From JABFWF01 sp035539135 (GTDB lineage Bacteria > Pseudomonadota > Gammaproteobacteria > Xanthomonadales > Xanthomonadaceae): a stretch of DNA of 64,000 nucleotides. The first letter of the stretch is position 1. The number at the start of each line of letters is the position of its first letter. The notes beneath the pieces are model-generated. The model saw only the letters and a list, made by a program, of their open reading frames with translations, searched no databases and was not told the origin of the DNA. The stretch is from positions 648,439 to 712,438 of the forward strand of contig DATLJD010000014.1 in assembly GCA_035539135.1 (NCBI GenBank), in the 5' to 3' direction. This document shows, piece after piece, positions 17,329 through 26,386 of the stretch. A program made the translations under genes and the position numbers.

Positions 17329-17951
17329 AACATCAGGTACACCAGCCGTCCGTTCTCCGGCCGGTCGCCGAAACCGGGACCCGCGGTGTGCCACAGCCAC
17401 GGGCGCAGCAGGACCAGCCGGTTGAAGCGCATCGGCACGGTCATGGTGGTTTCCCAGGCGCTTTCGTCCAGGGTGTCGCGACCGAGGATGTCGTGCTCGG
17501 ACTCGGCGTAGCTCTTGTAGCCGAGCGCGGCCACTTCCTTGTCGTTCATCGGCCGGCGATCGGTGTTGGTGCGCCGGTGGCGGAAGAAGTCCGTGCCGCC
17601 GCGGCAGTCTTCCGGCCTGCTCAGGTACAGGATGCCGGACCAGTAGCCCGGATCGGTGTGCACCCGCGCGCGACCGACGTCGGAGGCGAGGGTGAGGCGG
17701 AACTTGGCGTGCCCGGCCGGCGGCGGCAGGGGCTTCAGGCGCTCGCCGGTGAGTTGCGAGACATACTGGTCGAGGCCCTCGATCTCCAGCCGCTCCAGCG
17801 AGTTGCGGCCAGGAAAGAGGTTGACCTTGCCCGGGTCCGCGCCCGGCGCCGGAGCATCGTCGGGCGCGGGATAGGTGAGGCGCAGTCCGGCCTCGCGGAA
17901 ACCCTGCGCATCCGCGAAGAAGTCGTCGACGACGATGAGGGAAGTGGGCAT
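17313..17951 (-). CDS. DUF6445-like putative 2-oxoglutarate/Fe(II) oxygenase
   Basis: A 212-residue soluble protein. The segment ARVHTDPGYWSGILYLSRPE followed about 70 residues later by LLRPWLWHTAGPGFGD gives the H-x-D...H arrangement of cupin-type Fe(II)/2-oxoglutarate oxygenases, and GRLVYLMFY supplies a candidate arginine for the cosubstrate. This fits DUF6445, which is often found with tryptophan halogenase and TonB receptor clusters; none is present here. The substrate is unknown. The 3' end overlaps yaiI by 16 bp. Confidence 0.65.
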   Translation of the reverse strand: MPTSLIVVDDFFADAQGFREAGLRLTYPAPDDAPAPGADPGKVNLFPGRNSLERLEIEGLDQYVSQLTGERLKPLPPPAGHAKFRLTLASDVGRARVHTDPGYWSGILYLSRPEDCRGGTDFFRHRRTNTDRRPMNDKEVAALGYKSYAESEHDILGRDTLDESAWETTMTVPMRFNRLVLLRPWLWHTAGPGFGDRPENGRLVYLMFYMPA

Positions 17952-18158
17952 GGCCGCGGAGGAGTTACCGACGAGGCACGATTAGGCCAGAGCGCCCGCC
18001 GTCGCGGCAAGGAAGCGCCCGCCTCGCCGGCAGGCAACCGCCTGCCTGCCCGCCAGCGACTGCACGCATTCACATGCGGAGGGCGTGACCGCGGTTGGCC
18101 TGCGGCGCCGGCGCAGCCGTTATCCTGCCCGGCGCTCCTCGCAATTACCGTGTCCGCC

Positions 18159-18908
18159 ATGTCGTTTTCCCGCCTCGTGCCGCTGCTGCTCGTCCTCGCC
18201 GCCCCGCTGCCCGCCGCCGCCCAGTTCCATGCCGGGCTGGCGCCGCGCGACGGCGCCGCGCACGAGGGCTGGAACGGGCGCGGCGAACTCGGCTTCGCCA
18301 TGGCCAAGGGCAACAGCGACAGCCAGACCTTCATCGGCAAGCTCGACTTCGGCTACAGCGACAAGCGCAGCAAGTACGCGTTCGGCGCCTCCACGCAGTA
18401 CGGCAAGAACGCCGGCGAGGAGAGCGCGCGCCGCTACGAGGTGCACGGCGCCGCCGGCTTCCGCTTCGACGAGCGCAGCTACCTGTACGGCTCGCTGCGC
18501 CACGCCCGCGACGCCTTCGCCAGCTACGAATACCAGTGGACCGCGGCCGCCGGCTACGGCGTGGATGCGCTGCGCGGCGAGGACCAGCAGCTGTCGCTGG
18601 AGATCGGCCCCGGCTACCGGCTGGCCAAGGACCAAGGCCTGCGCGTGCACCACGACGAAGCGATCGCCCGCGCGCTCGCCGACTGGCGCTTCAAGCTCAC
18701 CGACACCACGTCGCTGGTGAACACCCTGCTGGTCGAATCCGGCGGCGAAACCACTTTCGCCCGCAACGTGTTCGGCGTGCGGGTGGCGGTGAGCGAGTCG
18801 CTGGCGATGAAGGCAGGGCTGGAGACCCGCTACAACAGCCGCGTGGACGACGGCCTGCACAACACCGACAACCTCACCACGGTGAACCTGGTCTACGACT
18901 TCAGGTAG
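18159..18908 (+). CDS. DUF481 outer-membrane beta-barrel protein
   Basis: A 249-residue protein with a Sec signal (ending PLPAAAQ). The mature part has the DUF481 start GWNGRGELGFAMAKGNSDSQTFIGKLDFGY, then amphipathic strands (YLYGSLRHARDAFASYEYQW, AAAGYGVDALRGEDQQLSLEIGPGYR) and the end LTTVNLVYDFR, compatible with a 10-12 strand barrel. Function in the family is unknown; some members are linked to salt stress. The ATG at 18159 is preferred over an upstream in-frame GTG. It overlaps the convergent kinase gene by 8 bp. Confidence 0.85.
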   Translation: MSFSRLVPLLLVLAAPLPAAAQFHAGLAPRDGAAHEGWNGRGELGFAMAKGNSDSQTFIGKLDFGYSDKRSKYAFGASTQYGKNAGEESARRYEVHGAAGFRFDERSYLYGSLRHARDAFASYEYQWTAAAGYGVDALRGEDQQLSLEIGPGYRLAKDQGLRVHHDEAIARALADWRFKLTDTTSLVNTLLVESGGETTFARNVFGVRVAVSESLAMKAGLETRYNSRVDDGLHNTDNLTTVNLVYDFR

Positions 18909-20898
18909 GGCAGCGACCGGATCCTTGCGATCGCGGTCCGGGCGCGCCAGCAGGAGACGGCATGGCACGACGATGCCGGTCGCCGCACGAACGGGAGGCG
19001 GGCACGGCGCCGTCGAGGTGGCGCTGGATCTCGTGCACGTCGGCCGGCTTGACCACGTGGTGGTCGAATCCGGCCTCGCGCGTCAGCGCCTGGTCCTGCG
19101 CCTGGCCGTAGCCGGTCAGGGCGATGAAGCGCGCGGGGCGCCCGCCGAGCCGGTGCCGCAATGCCCGCGCGAGGTCGAGTCCGGTGATGTCCGGCATGCC
19201 GATGTCGAGGATGAACGCGTCCCAGTCCTGGCGCGTTTCGACCAGCGACAGCGCCTGCCGCCCGTCCAGCGCCACGTCCACGTCGTGCCCGAGCAGGCGC
19301 AGGGCGCTCGCGAGGGTGCCGGCGGCGTCGGCGTTGTCGTCCACGATCAGCACCCGCCTGCCGCGCGCGAGCCGCTCGGGCGGCGGCGGCGTGGAGGCGG
19401 CCTGGGCTTCGCCGCTCACGCGCGGAAGCACCACGGTGAACGTGCTGCCCCGATCCGCGCCGTCGCTGTGCGCGGTCACCGTGCCGCCATGCGCGTCGAC
19501 GATGGTGCGCACCAGCGCGAGGCCGATGCCGAGTCCGCCCAGCGCGCGATCCGGTCCCCGCGCCGCCTGGGTGAACAGGTCGAACACCACCGGCACCAGC
19601 GTCGGCTCCATGCCGATCCCGTTGTCGGTGACCCGGATCCGGACCTGCTCGGGCGTGCACTCGCAGGCGAGGACGATCCGCCCGCCCTTGGGGGTGTACT
19701 TGGCCGCGTTGTTGAGCAGGTTGGACACGACCTGCACCAGCCGGTGCCGGTCGCCGACGACGACGGCGGAGCACGCCGGGGGCTCGCACACCAGCGCGTG
19801 CCCGCGCGACCGGATCAACGGCGCCACCTGTTCGGTGGCGAGCGCGAACACCGCGCGGACGTCGACGGGCTCGCGGTCGAACGCCACCAGCCCGCGGGTG
19901 ACCCGCGACACGTCGAGGAGATCGTCGACGAGGCCGGTCATGTGGGTGACCTGGCGCAGGATGACCTGGGCCACCTCGCGCACGCGCGCCGGGTCGGCCG
20001 GCGCGAGCTGCAGCAGCTGGGCCGCGGTGCTGATCGGCGCCATCGGGTTGCGCAGCTCGTGGGCCAGCATCGCCAGGAATTCGTCCTTGCGGCGATCGCC
20101 TTCCTCCAGCGCCTCGACCATGCGCTTGCGATCGGTGATGTCCAGCGAGGTCCCGATCAATCCGATCACGTTTCCCTGCGCGTCGCGCATCGGGGCCTTG
20201 GTCGACAGCCAGACCGCCCGCGTGCCGTCGGCGAGGTCGATGTGCTCTTCCACCTGCTCGGCCACGCCGGATGCCATGATCCGGCGGTCGTTGTCCATCA
20301 CCCGCCGGGCCTGCGCCTTGTCCGCGATCAGCTCGAGGTCGGTCTTGCCGACGAAGGCGTTCGTGCCCAGCAATTCGGCCACGCCGCGGTTGCCGAGAAT
20401 GAGCCGGCCTTCGCGATCCTTGGCATAGACGACGCCGGGCACCGCCTCGATGAAGGTGTGCAGCAGCGCGTTGGCCTGGTCGCGCTCGGCCTCGATGGTC
20501 CGGCGCTCGCTGTCGTCGATCAGGACGCCCGGAAAACGCAGCGGCTTGCCCTCGGGGTCCAGCTCGACACGGCCACTGGCGATGATCCAGCGGTACCCGC
20601 CCTCGGGCCGGCGCACGCGGTAGTCGCAGCGATAGCGGCCGCCGCGCGCCAGCGCCCCATCGACGGCCTGCATCACGCGCGCGCGGTCCTCGGGATGGAT
20701 GCGGTCGAACAACACCTGCAGCGGCAGGCCCTCGCGGATCGCGTCCGGATCGACGCCGAAGCCGTGGGCGAAGCGCTCGTCGGCGATGAAGCGATCGTCC
20801 GGAATGCTCCAGACCCAGGTGCCGATGATCGCGCCCGCATCGAGCGCCAGTTGCAGGCGCTCTGCCGCGAGCGCGGCGCCCCTGCCGTCCTCGACCAT
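18901..20898 (-). CDS. Hybrid sensor histidine kinase/response regulator (PAS-PAS-HisKA-HATPase-REC)
   Basis: A 665-residue cytoplasmic kinase with no membrane segment. PAS 1 covers about residues 15-130 (with PAC motif GYRWIIASGRVELDPEGKPL), PAS 2 about 145-255. The dimerisation domain holds the phospho-acceptor His280 in LAHELRNPMAP; the ATPase has NLLNNAAKYTP, DNGIGM and GGLGIGLALV. The receiver domain (about 514-630) has Asp565 in ILDIGMPD and Lys617 in HHVVKPAD. The last 35 residues are Arg/Pro/Gly rich. An internal PAS-fed phosphorelay is likely, but neither the ligand nor an output regulator is encoded nearby. The 3' end overlaps the DUF481 gene by 8 bp. Confidence 0.95.
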   Translation of the reverse strand: MVEDGRGAALAAERLQLALDAGAIIGTWVWSIPDDRFIADERFAHGFGVDPDAIREGLPLQVLFDRIHPEDRARVMQAVDGALARGGRYRCDYRVRRPEGGYRWIIASGRVELDPEGKPLRFPGVLIDDSERRTIEAERDQANALLHTFIEAVPGVVYAKDREGRLILGNRGVAELLGTNAFVGKTDLELIADKAQARRVMDNDRRIMASGVAEQVEEHIDLADGTRAVWLSTKAPMRDAQGNVIGLIGTSLDITDRKRMVEALEEGDRRKDEFLAMLAHELRNPMAPISTAAQLLQLAPADPARVREVAQVILRQVTHMTGLVDDLLDVSRVTRGLVAFDREPVDVRAVFALATEQVAPLIRSRGHALVCEPPACSAVVVGDRHRLVQVVSNLLNNAAKYTPKGGRIVLACECTPEQVRIRVTDNGIGMEPTLVPVVFDLFTQAARGPDRALGGLGIGLALVRTIVDAHGGTVTAHSDGADRGSTFTVVLPRVSGEAQAASTPPPPERLARGRRVLIVDDNADAAGTLASALRLLGHDVDVALDGRQALSLVETRQDWDAFILDIGMPDITGLDLARALRHRLGGRPARFIALTGYGQAQDQALTREAGFDHHVVKPADVHEIQRHLDGAVPASRSCGDRHRRAMPSPAGAPGPRSQGSGRCPT

Positions 20899-21131
20899 CG
20901 GGAAACTCCATCTTCGGTCCGACCCGACCCGCTATCCGAGCACAGCGGCGTGTACGGGGCGTGAAAGCCGCGCTGGCCGGACACCAATTGATCGGAAAAG
21001 AGCCGGCGATGCCTTGCGCATGATCTGAATACGGCCGTCTCGACGACGCCTGCACCTGCCCGCGCGTAACTCCTTCGCTTCCAGCCCGCGACGGCGCATG
21101 CGCGACGCCGCTCCCTGCCACGGAGGCCGCC

Positions 21132-23084
21132 ATGTCGCCCGCTCCCTCGTTCCGCCTTGCGGCCGTGGTGGCCGCCGCCTGCGTCTTCGCCGCGATCGCG
21201 GCGGTGCCCACCGGCCAGCCGGCCGCCGCGCCGACGTCCCACCGCGCGCTGCCCGCGACCGCCACGACGACGACCGGCGCCGCACCCACGGTCGCCGCGC
21301 TCGACGATCCCCTGCCGGATCCGTTCTCGCCGCTGTTCGCCGACCCGCCCATCCCGCGTCCGGCCAGCACGCCCTGCGTGGTGACCTTGGTGTCCGACTT
21401 CCTGATCAGCGAAGGCACCTATGGCGCGTCCTTCCCGTACACCCCGCCCGCGGGCTGCACCGGGCCGTGGGCGAAGGTGGTGCTGGAGGCGGACTACGCC
21501 TACGACGACGGCGCGCTGCCCGTCGACACCGCCGTCGGCCTGTGGCTGGGCGACGTCAACCTGCACTTCGGCGCGACCCCGCTCGCCGACGAGCCGCCAT
21601 CGCACTGGCGGATCGAGCGCGACCTCACCGACATCGCGCCGCTGTTCCGCCGCGCCGGCACCGGCCATGCGACCATGGCCGGGCTGTTCCGCGATCCGTC
21701 CTCGTTCGTGCGGCTGACCGCGCGCCTGCTGGTCTACCCGGCCACCACAGCCGCGCCCGCGCCGCGCAAGGCAGACGCGGTGTTCGCGCTGGGCAACGGA
21801 GACAACCCGGATCGCCTGCGGACCCTCAACGTCGGCGAAAACGACCCGCGCTCACCGCCGTCCGAACTGGCCAGCACCCTCACCCTGCCGCGCGACATCG
21901 AGCGCGTCTACCTCGACGTGCTCGCGCTGGATCCCGCCGGCGGGCTGTGGTGGACCTGCGTACCGAGCCCGCGACGCACGCTGCCCAACCTGCTGCCGCA
22001 GTCGACCGGCATCGGCGGCTGCCTGGACGGCAGCTTCCGCGAAGCCGAGGTGCGCATCGACGGCCAGCCCGCAGGCGTCGCCCCGGTATTCCCGTGGATC
22101 AGCCCGGCGCTCGTGCACAACGTGTTCAACCCGCCGTTCACTGGCCTGGTCGGTGCGATTCCGCCGCCGCGCCTGCTCAACCTGTTGCCGTACCGCGTGG
22201 ACCTGAGCCCGTTCGCCGGCGTGCTGAGCGACGGCCGGCCGCACAAGGTCGCGGTGACGATGGCGGCCACCGACGCGGGCGACGACATCGACTCGGCCAG
22301 CCTCGCGGTGGCCGCGCACCTGCTGGTCTGGCGCGACCCATACTCGGCCGCCGTCTCCGGCGCGGTCACCCGCAACACGCTTGCCGCCCAGCCCGCCGTG
22401 CCCGTCCGCAGCGACACCCTGGTCTCCTCCGGCGACACCCTCACCGGCAATGTCGTGACCTCGCTGCGGCGCGACTTCGTCATCGACGGCTACGTCGACA
22501 CCGCGCGCGGCCGCATCCGCCACCGCGTGGTGCAGACCGTGCTGTTCTCCACCACCCAGTCCTTCGACAACCTGATGTCGGCCAGCCAGTACCGCTACCA
22601 GCAGGACGTGCGGCTGCAAAGCAAGGTCTGGCGCAACAGCTACAGCAGCCTCGGCAGCACCCAGCTGCTGCGCGACAACGAGTACTTCAGCTGGCCGCTG
22701 CACCTGTTCTTCCACGAAGACTTTCCGACCGCGAACGCGGGCTCCGCCACGCCGGACACGCTGGCCACCCTGTCGCAGGGCGCGCACCACACGGGCAACC
22801 ACGACCGCCGCAACATCGCCCGCTACGTCACCGCGATGCATGACACCTTCGAGGGCCTGGCCGAAACCCACCTCGCCGACGGGCAGTTCTCGTCGCACGC
22901 CGAGGCCGCGCAGTTGTTCCTGTTCGGGGACAACCGCGGCAGTTGCTACGACCGCATGGTCGCCTGGGACGCCGGCCGCAGCAGCGTCAGCGGCACGTCC
23001 TGCCCGGGCGGCGCCAACGTCCTGCGCGCGATCGCGCGGCCGGACGGCTCGCCGGAGAGCCTGGGCTGGGCGGGGTGGCAGTGA
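21132..23084 (+). CDS. Secreted PNGase A-like peptide-N4-(N-acetyl-beta-glucosaminyl)asparagine amidase
   Basis: A 650-residue exported protein with a Sec signal over about residues 1-33. The body has the plant/fungal PNGase A layout: PCVVTLVSDFLISEGTYG then FPYTPPAGCTGPWAKVVLEADY, VGLWLGDVNLHFGATPLADE, HWRIERDLTDIAPLFRRAGTG, and FREAEVRIDGQPAGVAPVFP, VFNPPFTGLVGAI and PYRVDLSPFAGVLSDGRPH. PNGase A cleaves N-glycans, including core alpha-1,3-fucosylated ones, from glycoproteins. Bacterial members are uncommon and are known from plant-associated Xanthomonas. It stands alone, without other glycan-degrading genes. I could not confirm catalytic residues by eye. Confidence 0.85.
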   Translation: MSPAPSFRLAAVVAAACVFAAIAAVPTGQPAAAPTSHRALPATATTTTGAAPTVAALDDPLPDPFSPLFADPPIPRPASTPCVVTLVSDFLISEGTYGASFPYTPPAGCTGPWAKVVLEADYAYDDGALPVDTAVGLWLGDVNLHFGATPLADEPPSHWRIERDLTDIAPLFRRAGTGHATMAGLFRDPSSFVRLTARLLVYPATTAAPAPRKADAVFALGNGDNPDRLRTLNVGENDPRSPPSELASTLTLPRDIERVYLDVLALDPAGGLWWTCVPSPRRTLPNLLPQSTGIGGCLDGSFREAEVRIDGQPAGVAPVFPWISPALVHNVFNPPFTGLVGAIPPPRLLNLLPYRVDLSPFAGVLSDGRPHKVAVTMAATDAGDDIDSASLAVAAHLLVWRDPYSAAVSGAVTRNTLAAQPAVPVRSDTLVSSGDTLTGNVVTSLRRDFVIDGYVDTARGRIRHRVVQTVLFSTTQSFDNLMSASQYRYQQDVRLQSKVWRNSYSSLGSTQLLRDNEYFSWPLHLFFHEDFPTANAGSATPDTLATLSQGAHHTGNHDRRNIARYVTAMHDTFEGLAETHLADGQFSSHAEAAQLFLFGDNRGSCYDRMVAWDAGRSSVSGTSCPGGANVLRAIARPDGSPESLGWAGWQ

Positions 23085-23139
23085 CGCCGCCGCCCGCACC
23101 CTCCACGTCCCTGGCCAGGCCACCGGACGCGAAGAACCC

Positions 23140-23167
23140 TTGACACTATGTAAAAGATAGCTAACAT
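23140..23167 (+). promoter_or_regulatory. Sigma-70-like promoter and possible XRE operator
   Basis: A perfect -35 TTGACA (23140-23145) is followed after 16 nt by TAACAT (23162-23167), 31 bp before the DUF2178-like gene. The interval is strikingly AT-rich for this genome. ATGT (23148-23151) and ACAT (23164-23167) form an interrupted inverted repeat across spacer and -10, a reasonable operator for the XRE regulator encoded downstream. The promoter match is direct; the operator role is inferred. Confidence 0.6.
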
Positions 23168-23198
23168 TGCGTTCGCCCAACAAAACGCGGAGTCCGCA

Positions 23199-23624
23199 AT
23201 GCCTGTCCTCGAAAAGCGCGCCTGGATCACCCTGTGGGCCATGTGCCCCGCCTACCTGGTCTACTTCGTGATCCAGGCGGCCTACCCGGAGCTGACCCCC
23301 ACCCACCTGTCGAAGTTCGGCCTGCTGGCGGTGATCGCCTGCATCCACGCGGCGGGCTACATCGGTGGCGAGCTGGTGCTGCGGCGCCAGCACCGCGGCG
23401 AGCCGCTGGACGGCGACGAGCGCGACCTGGCCATCGACGCCCGTGCCACCCGCGCCGCCTACTTCCTGCTGCTCAGCGGGATGATCGTGGCCGGCATGAT
23501 CATGCCGTTCACCGACAGCGGCTGGGAGGTCGCCAACACCGCCCTGTTCTTCATCGTGCTGGCGGAGACGCTGCGCGTCGTGCTCACCCTGCGCGCCTAC
23601 CATCCGCGCGCGGCGCGGGCGTGA
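23199..23624 (+). CDS. DUF2178-like four-helix membrane protein
   Basis: A 141-residue protein with four hydrophobic helices: ITLWAMCPAYLVYFVIQAAY, SKFGLLAVIACIHAAGYIGG, AYFLLLSGMIVAGMIMPF and ALFFIVLAETLRVVLTL. Between helices 2 and 3 lies the acidic loop GEPLDGDERDLAIDARATR, typical of small DUF2178-type membrane proteins that pair with a YdnC-like XRE regulator. Role unknown. It is followed directly by that regulator, whose GTG/ATG start region overlaps its stop. Confidence 0.75.
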   Translation: MPVLEKRAWITLWAMCPAYLVYFVIQAAYPELTPTHLSKFGLLAVIACIHAAGYIGGELVLRRQHRGEPLDGDERDLAIDARATRAAYFLLLSGMIVAGMIMPFTDSGWEVANTALFFIVLAETLRVVLTLRAYHPRAARA

Positions 23625-23626
23625 GC

Positions 23627-23833
23627 ATGGAGAACGACATCAAGCTCCTGCGCTTCCTCGCGCAGGAGATGACCCAGGCCGAACTCGGCAAGCGCGTGGG
23701 GCTGACCCGGCAGACGATCGCCGCGATCGAACAGGGCCGCTACTCGCCCACCCTCGAGGCCGCGTTCCGCATCGCCCACGTGTTCGGCAAGCGCGTGGAC
23801 GAGGTGTTCCGCTGGGCGCCGCAGGATCCGTGA
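23627..23833 (+). CDS. Short XRE-family HTH transcriptional regulator
   Basis: A 68-residue, single-domain regulator: FLAQEMTQAELGKRVGLTRQTIAAIEQGRYSPTLEAAFRIAHVFG is a complete helix-turn-helix of the Cro/CI type, and the end KRVDEVFRWAP is typical of the small YdnC-like group. ATG 23627 is used; an in-frame GTG at 23621 overlaps the stop of the membrane protein (GTGA) and would add two residues. It probably represses its own operon through the element at 23140-23167. Confidence 0.92.
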   Translation: MENDIKLLRFLAQEMTQAELGKRVGLTRQTIAAIEQGRYSPTLEAAFRIAHVFGKRVDEVFRWAPQDP

Positions 23834-23873
23834 CCGGGCGGGGCCTGCCGGCCCCGCCCGGTTGGTTGCGCGC

Positions 23874-24737
23874 CTACTGCTTCACCAGCTCCACGCGGCG
23901 GTTCTTCGCCCGCCCTTCCTCGCTGCGGTTGTCGGCCACCGGCGCGGTGTCGCCGTAGCCCCTGGCGACGAGCCGGCCGGCGGCGACGCCGCGTGCGACC
24001 AGTGCGGCGCGCACGCTGTCGGCGCGCTGCTGCGACAGCGCCAGGTTGGCGGCCGCCGCGCCGACGTTGTCGGTGTGGCCGCCGACCTCGACCCTGGCGG
24101 AAGACGCCGCGAGCATCGCCGCGGCCTGGTCCAGCAGCGCCGTGGATTCGGGGCGGATGGTGGCCTTGCCGGTATCGAAGTGGACCTCGAGGGCGAGGAA
24201 GCCCTGCTGGTCGAACTGCTCGCGCAACTCGTTCACCGACACGTCCTGCGCCATCGCCTCGCGCGCGACGCTGGCGATCGCGTAGTAGTCGCCGTCGTTG
24301 ACCGAACCGAGGTGCACCAGGTATTCGCGCCCGCCCTGGGTCATGCGCACGGTCGCGATCTGCTGCTGGATGTCCGACCACTCGCCGACCATGTGCGAAC
24401 GCACGCCCGGCTCCATCACCACGGTCGCGCCCTTGGCCCGGGCGGCGTTGAGGTGGTTGCGCAGGATCTTCAGCGGCGAGCTGACCGGCGCGCCCTCGTC
24501 CACCTGGTAGACGACGAACTCGTAGACGCCCTCGACGGTCTCCATCGCCGCCTCGGTGTCGCTGATCATCTTCACCGGGATCTGCTTGGCGTCGAACTCG
24601 GAAGACTCGCACTGGTAGACGTGGTAACCCGGCATCGGCGTGAACAGCGAATGCGGCTTGCAGTCGTCGGACGCCATCGCCGGCAGCGCGGCGAGAAGGG
24701 CCAGCCCGGCCAGCAGGCGGGTCGCAATACGGGTCAT
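23874..24737 (-). CDS. OmpA-domain envelope protein
   Basis: A 287-residue exported protein (Sec signal MTRIATRLLAGLALLAALPAMA). The N-terminal 165 residues form a domain I do not recognise (SLFTPMPGYHVYQCESSEFD, with two cysteines that could pair). The C-terminal 110 residues are an OmpA-like peptidoglycan-binding domain: LEVHFDTGKATIRPES, VEVGGHTDNVGAAAANLALS, QQRADSVRAALVARG and GYGDTAPVADN, with the Asp and Arg that hold diaminopimelate. It likely tethers the N-terminal domain to the cell wall in the periplasm. There is no barrel, so it is not OmpA itself. Confidence 0.88.
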   Translation of the reverse strand: MTRIATRLLAGLALLAALPAMASDDCKPHSLFTPMPGYHVYQCESSEFDAKQIPVKMISDTEAAMETVEGVYEFVVYQVDEGAPVSSPLKILRNHLNAARAKGATVVMEPGVRSHMVGEWSDIQQQIATVRMTQGGREYLVHLGSVNDGDYYAIASVAREAMAQDVSVNELREQFDQQGFLALEVHFDTGKATIRPESTALLDQAAAMLAASSARVEVGGHTDNVGAAAANLALSQQRADSVRAALVARGVAAGRLVARGYGDTAPVADNRSEEGRAKNRRVELVKQ

Positions 24738-24859
24738 GTCGTCGGAACTCCCCTGGGTACGGCCCGGGCGGACGCGCCCGGTCACCGCGCAGGAAGAACG
24801 CGAACCGCGCGGTTTGCCGGCCAGCGCCCGCGGCGAAAACCGCGGGCAGTTCCGCTGCG

Positions 24860-25285
24860 TCAGCCGGCAGGCTGGGTGTTCACCATCCACGGCACGCCGA
24901 AGCGGTCCACCAGCGCGCCGTAGCCCGGCGACCAGAAGGTCGGCGCGAACTCCATCACCACCTTGCCGCCTTCCTTCAGCGCGTCGAACCAGCGCCGCGC
25001 CTGGTCCGCGTCGTCGGTGTGCAGGGTCACGTCGAAGCCGTTCTTCGGCTTGCCGATGTTCGGCGCCCACGCCTCGTCCATGTCCGCGCCCATCAGCGCC
25101 TGGTCGCCGACCTCGAGCCAGCAGTGCATCAGCCAGTCCTTGTACTTCGGATCGCTGGCGCCCATTTCCGGCGGCGCCTCGCTGTAGGGATGGGCGGCGG
25201 TGATGCGCCCACCGAGCACCCTGGCGTAGAACTCGAACGCTTCGCGGCACTCGCCGCGGAAGCTCAGGCTGGTCACGATCTTCAA
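24860..25285 (-). CDS. VOC-family (PhnB-like) protein
   Basis: A 141-residue protein of the glyoxalase/bleomycin-resistance superfamily, PhnB type: SLSFRGECREAFEFYARVLGG, then GGKVVMEFAPTFWSPGYGALVDRFGVPWMVN at the end. Members often have no proven metal or substrate and are annotated from fold alone. The start codon is TTG at 25285, chosen because AGGAGG is placed about 7 nt upstream and the family N-terminus begins there. A single gene. Confidence 0.88.
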   Translation of the reverse strand: MKIVTSLSFRGECREAFEFYARVLGGRITAAHPYSEAPPEMGASDPKYKDWLMHCWLEVGDQALMGADMDEAWAPNIGKPKNGFDVTLHTDDADQARRWFDALKEGGKVVMEFAPTFWSPGYGALVDRFGVPWMVNTQPAG

Positions 25286-25490
25286 GGAACGTCCTCCTCT
25301 GATGGCGGCATGCGCGCCCGTGGCGTGGCGCCGGCGCCGACCTTGCCACCGCGCGGGTTAGCGGCGGGGCAAGGCGCGGCCGACTCTCCACTGAACGCGA
25401 TTCCGCGCGCATGGCGGTCTCTCACGGCATGCGGACGCGCCCTTGCCGAAGCTGGCGGCACAGGGCAGTTCCGCCCGATGGAGGACAACG

Positions 25491-25670
25491 ATGGACGACA
25501 AGCGACTCGATGGCGCCGGCCACCAGGTGAAGGGCGCGGTGAAGGAAGGCGTCGGCAAGATGACCGACAACCACTCGCAGGAAGCGGAGGGCAAGCTCGA
25601 GAAGAACGCGGGCAAGGCCGAGCGCAAGGTCGGCGAGCTGCAGGACGACATCCGCGACGCGCTCGACTGA
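25491..25670 (+). CDS. CsbD-family stress-response protein
   Basis: A 59-residue, highly charged helical protein: MDDKRLDGAGHQVKGAVKEG then VGKMTDNHSQEAEGKLEKNAGK, the CsbD signature. These small abundant proteins are induced by general stress in many bacteria; mechanism unknown. GGAGG at 25481-25484 and region precedes the ATG, and a strong terminator follows at 25691, so it is a monocistronic unit. Confidence 0.92.
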   Translation: MDDKRLDGAGHQVKGAVKEGVGKMTDNHSQEAEGKLEKNAGKAERKVGELQDDIRDALD

Positions 25671-25690
25671 GCGGCCGCGCGACGCACCGG

Positions 25691-25726
25691 GCGCCGGCGT
25701 GCGAAGGCAGGCCGGCGCCTTGTTTT
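25691..25726 (+). terminator. Rho-independent terminator after csbD-like gene
   Basis: GCGCCGGC (25691-25698) and GCCGGCGC (25711-25718) form an 8-bp stem with a 12-nt loop, followed by CTTGTTTTT. It ends transcription of the CsbD-like gene 21 bp after its stop. Confidence 0.85.
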
Positions 25727-25762
25727 TGCGTGCGTCGCGGCCGCGCGCCAGGCCCGGAGGCG

Positions 25763-26284
25763 CTACTGCAGCGCGCGCACCACCGCCTGCGTGAACTGCG
25801 GGATGTCGTCCGGCTTGCGGCTGGTGATCAGGTTGCCGTCGGTGACCACCGGCGCGTCCTGCCACTGCGCGCCCGCGTTACGCAGGTCGGTCTGCAGCGA
25901 CGGCCAGGAGGTGACCTGCTTCCCCTCCGCCGCGCCCGCCTCCACCAGCAGCCACGGGCCGTGGCAGATCGCGGCGAGCGGCTTGTCGGTGCCGGCGAAC
26001 GCGCGCACGAAGTCCACGGCCTCAGGCTGCATCCGCAGCGCGTCGGGATTCATCTGCCCGCCGGGCAGCACCAGCGCGTCGTAGTCCTCGGGCGAGGCGC
26101 TCGCCAGCGGCACGTCCACCGGCACGCTGTCGCCCCACTCGGTGTGCTTCCAGCCGCGGATCTCGCCGTCCTTGGGCGACACCACGTCCACCTGGAAGCC
26201 GGCGTCCTTGAGCAGGCGCCGCGGCTCCATCAGCTCGGACTGCTCGAAGCCGTCGGTGGCGAGGATGGCGATGCGCTTGGCCAT
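25763..26284 (-). CDS. DJ-1/PfpI-family protein (type 1 glutamine amidotransferase-like)
   Basis: A 173-residue protein: IAILATDGFEQSELMEPRRLL, VVSPKDGEIRGWKHTEWGD, YDALVLPGGQMNPDALR and AICHGPWLLVEAGA. The nucleophile elbow C-H-G-P-W (about residues 105-109) and the upstream Glu (FEQSEL) are the active residues of the PfpI/YhbO group, described as deglycases or glyoxalases and intracellular peptidases. It fits the neighbouring stress-type genes (CsbD, VOC protein), though each is transcribed alone. Confidence 0.93.
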   Translation of the reverse strand: MAKRIAILATDGFEQSELMEPRRLLKDAGFQVDVVSPKDGEIRGWKHTEWGDSVPVDVPLASASPEDYDALVLPGGQMNPDALRMQPEAVDFVRAFAGTDKPLAAICHGPWLLVEAGAAEGKQVTSWPSLQTDLRNAGAQWQDAPVVTDGNLITSRKPDDIPQFTQAVVRALQ

Positions 26285-26386
26285 GGCGGGACTCCAGAAA
26301 GCATGAGTCTCGATGCTGCCGCCGGCGACGTTCCAGCACGGTGAAGCGGAAGGGGACGGGCGCGAAGGCCGCGTCCCCGGCGATCA

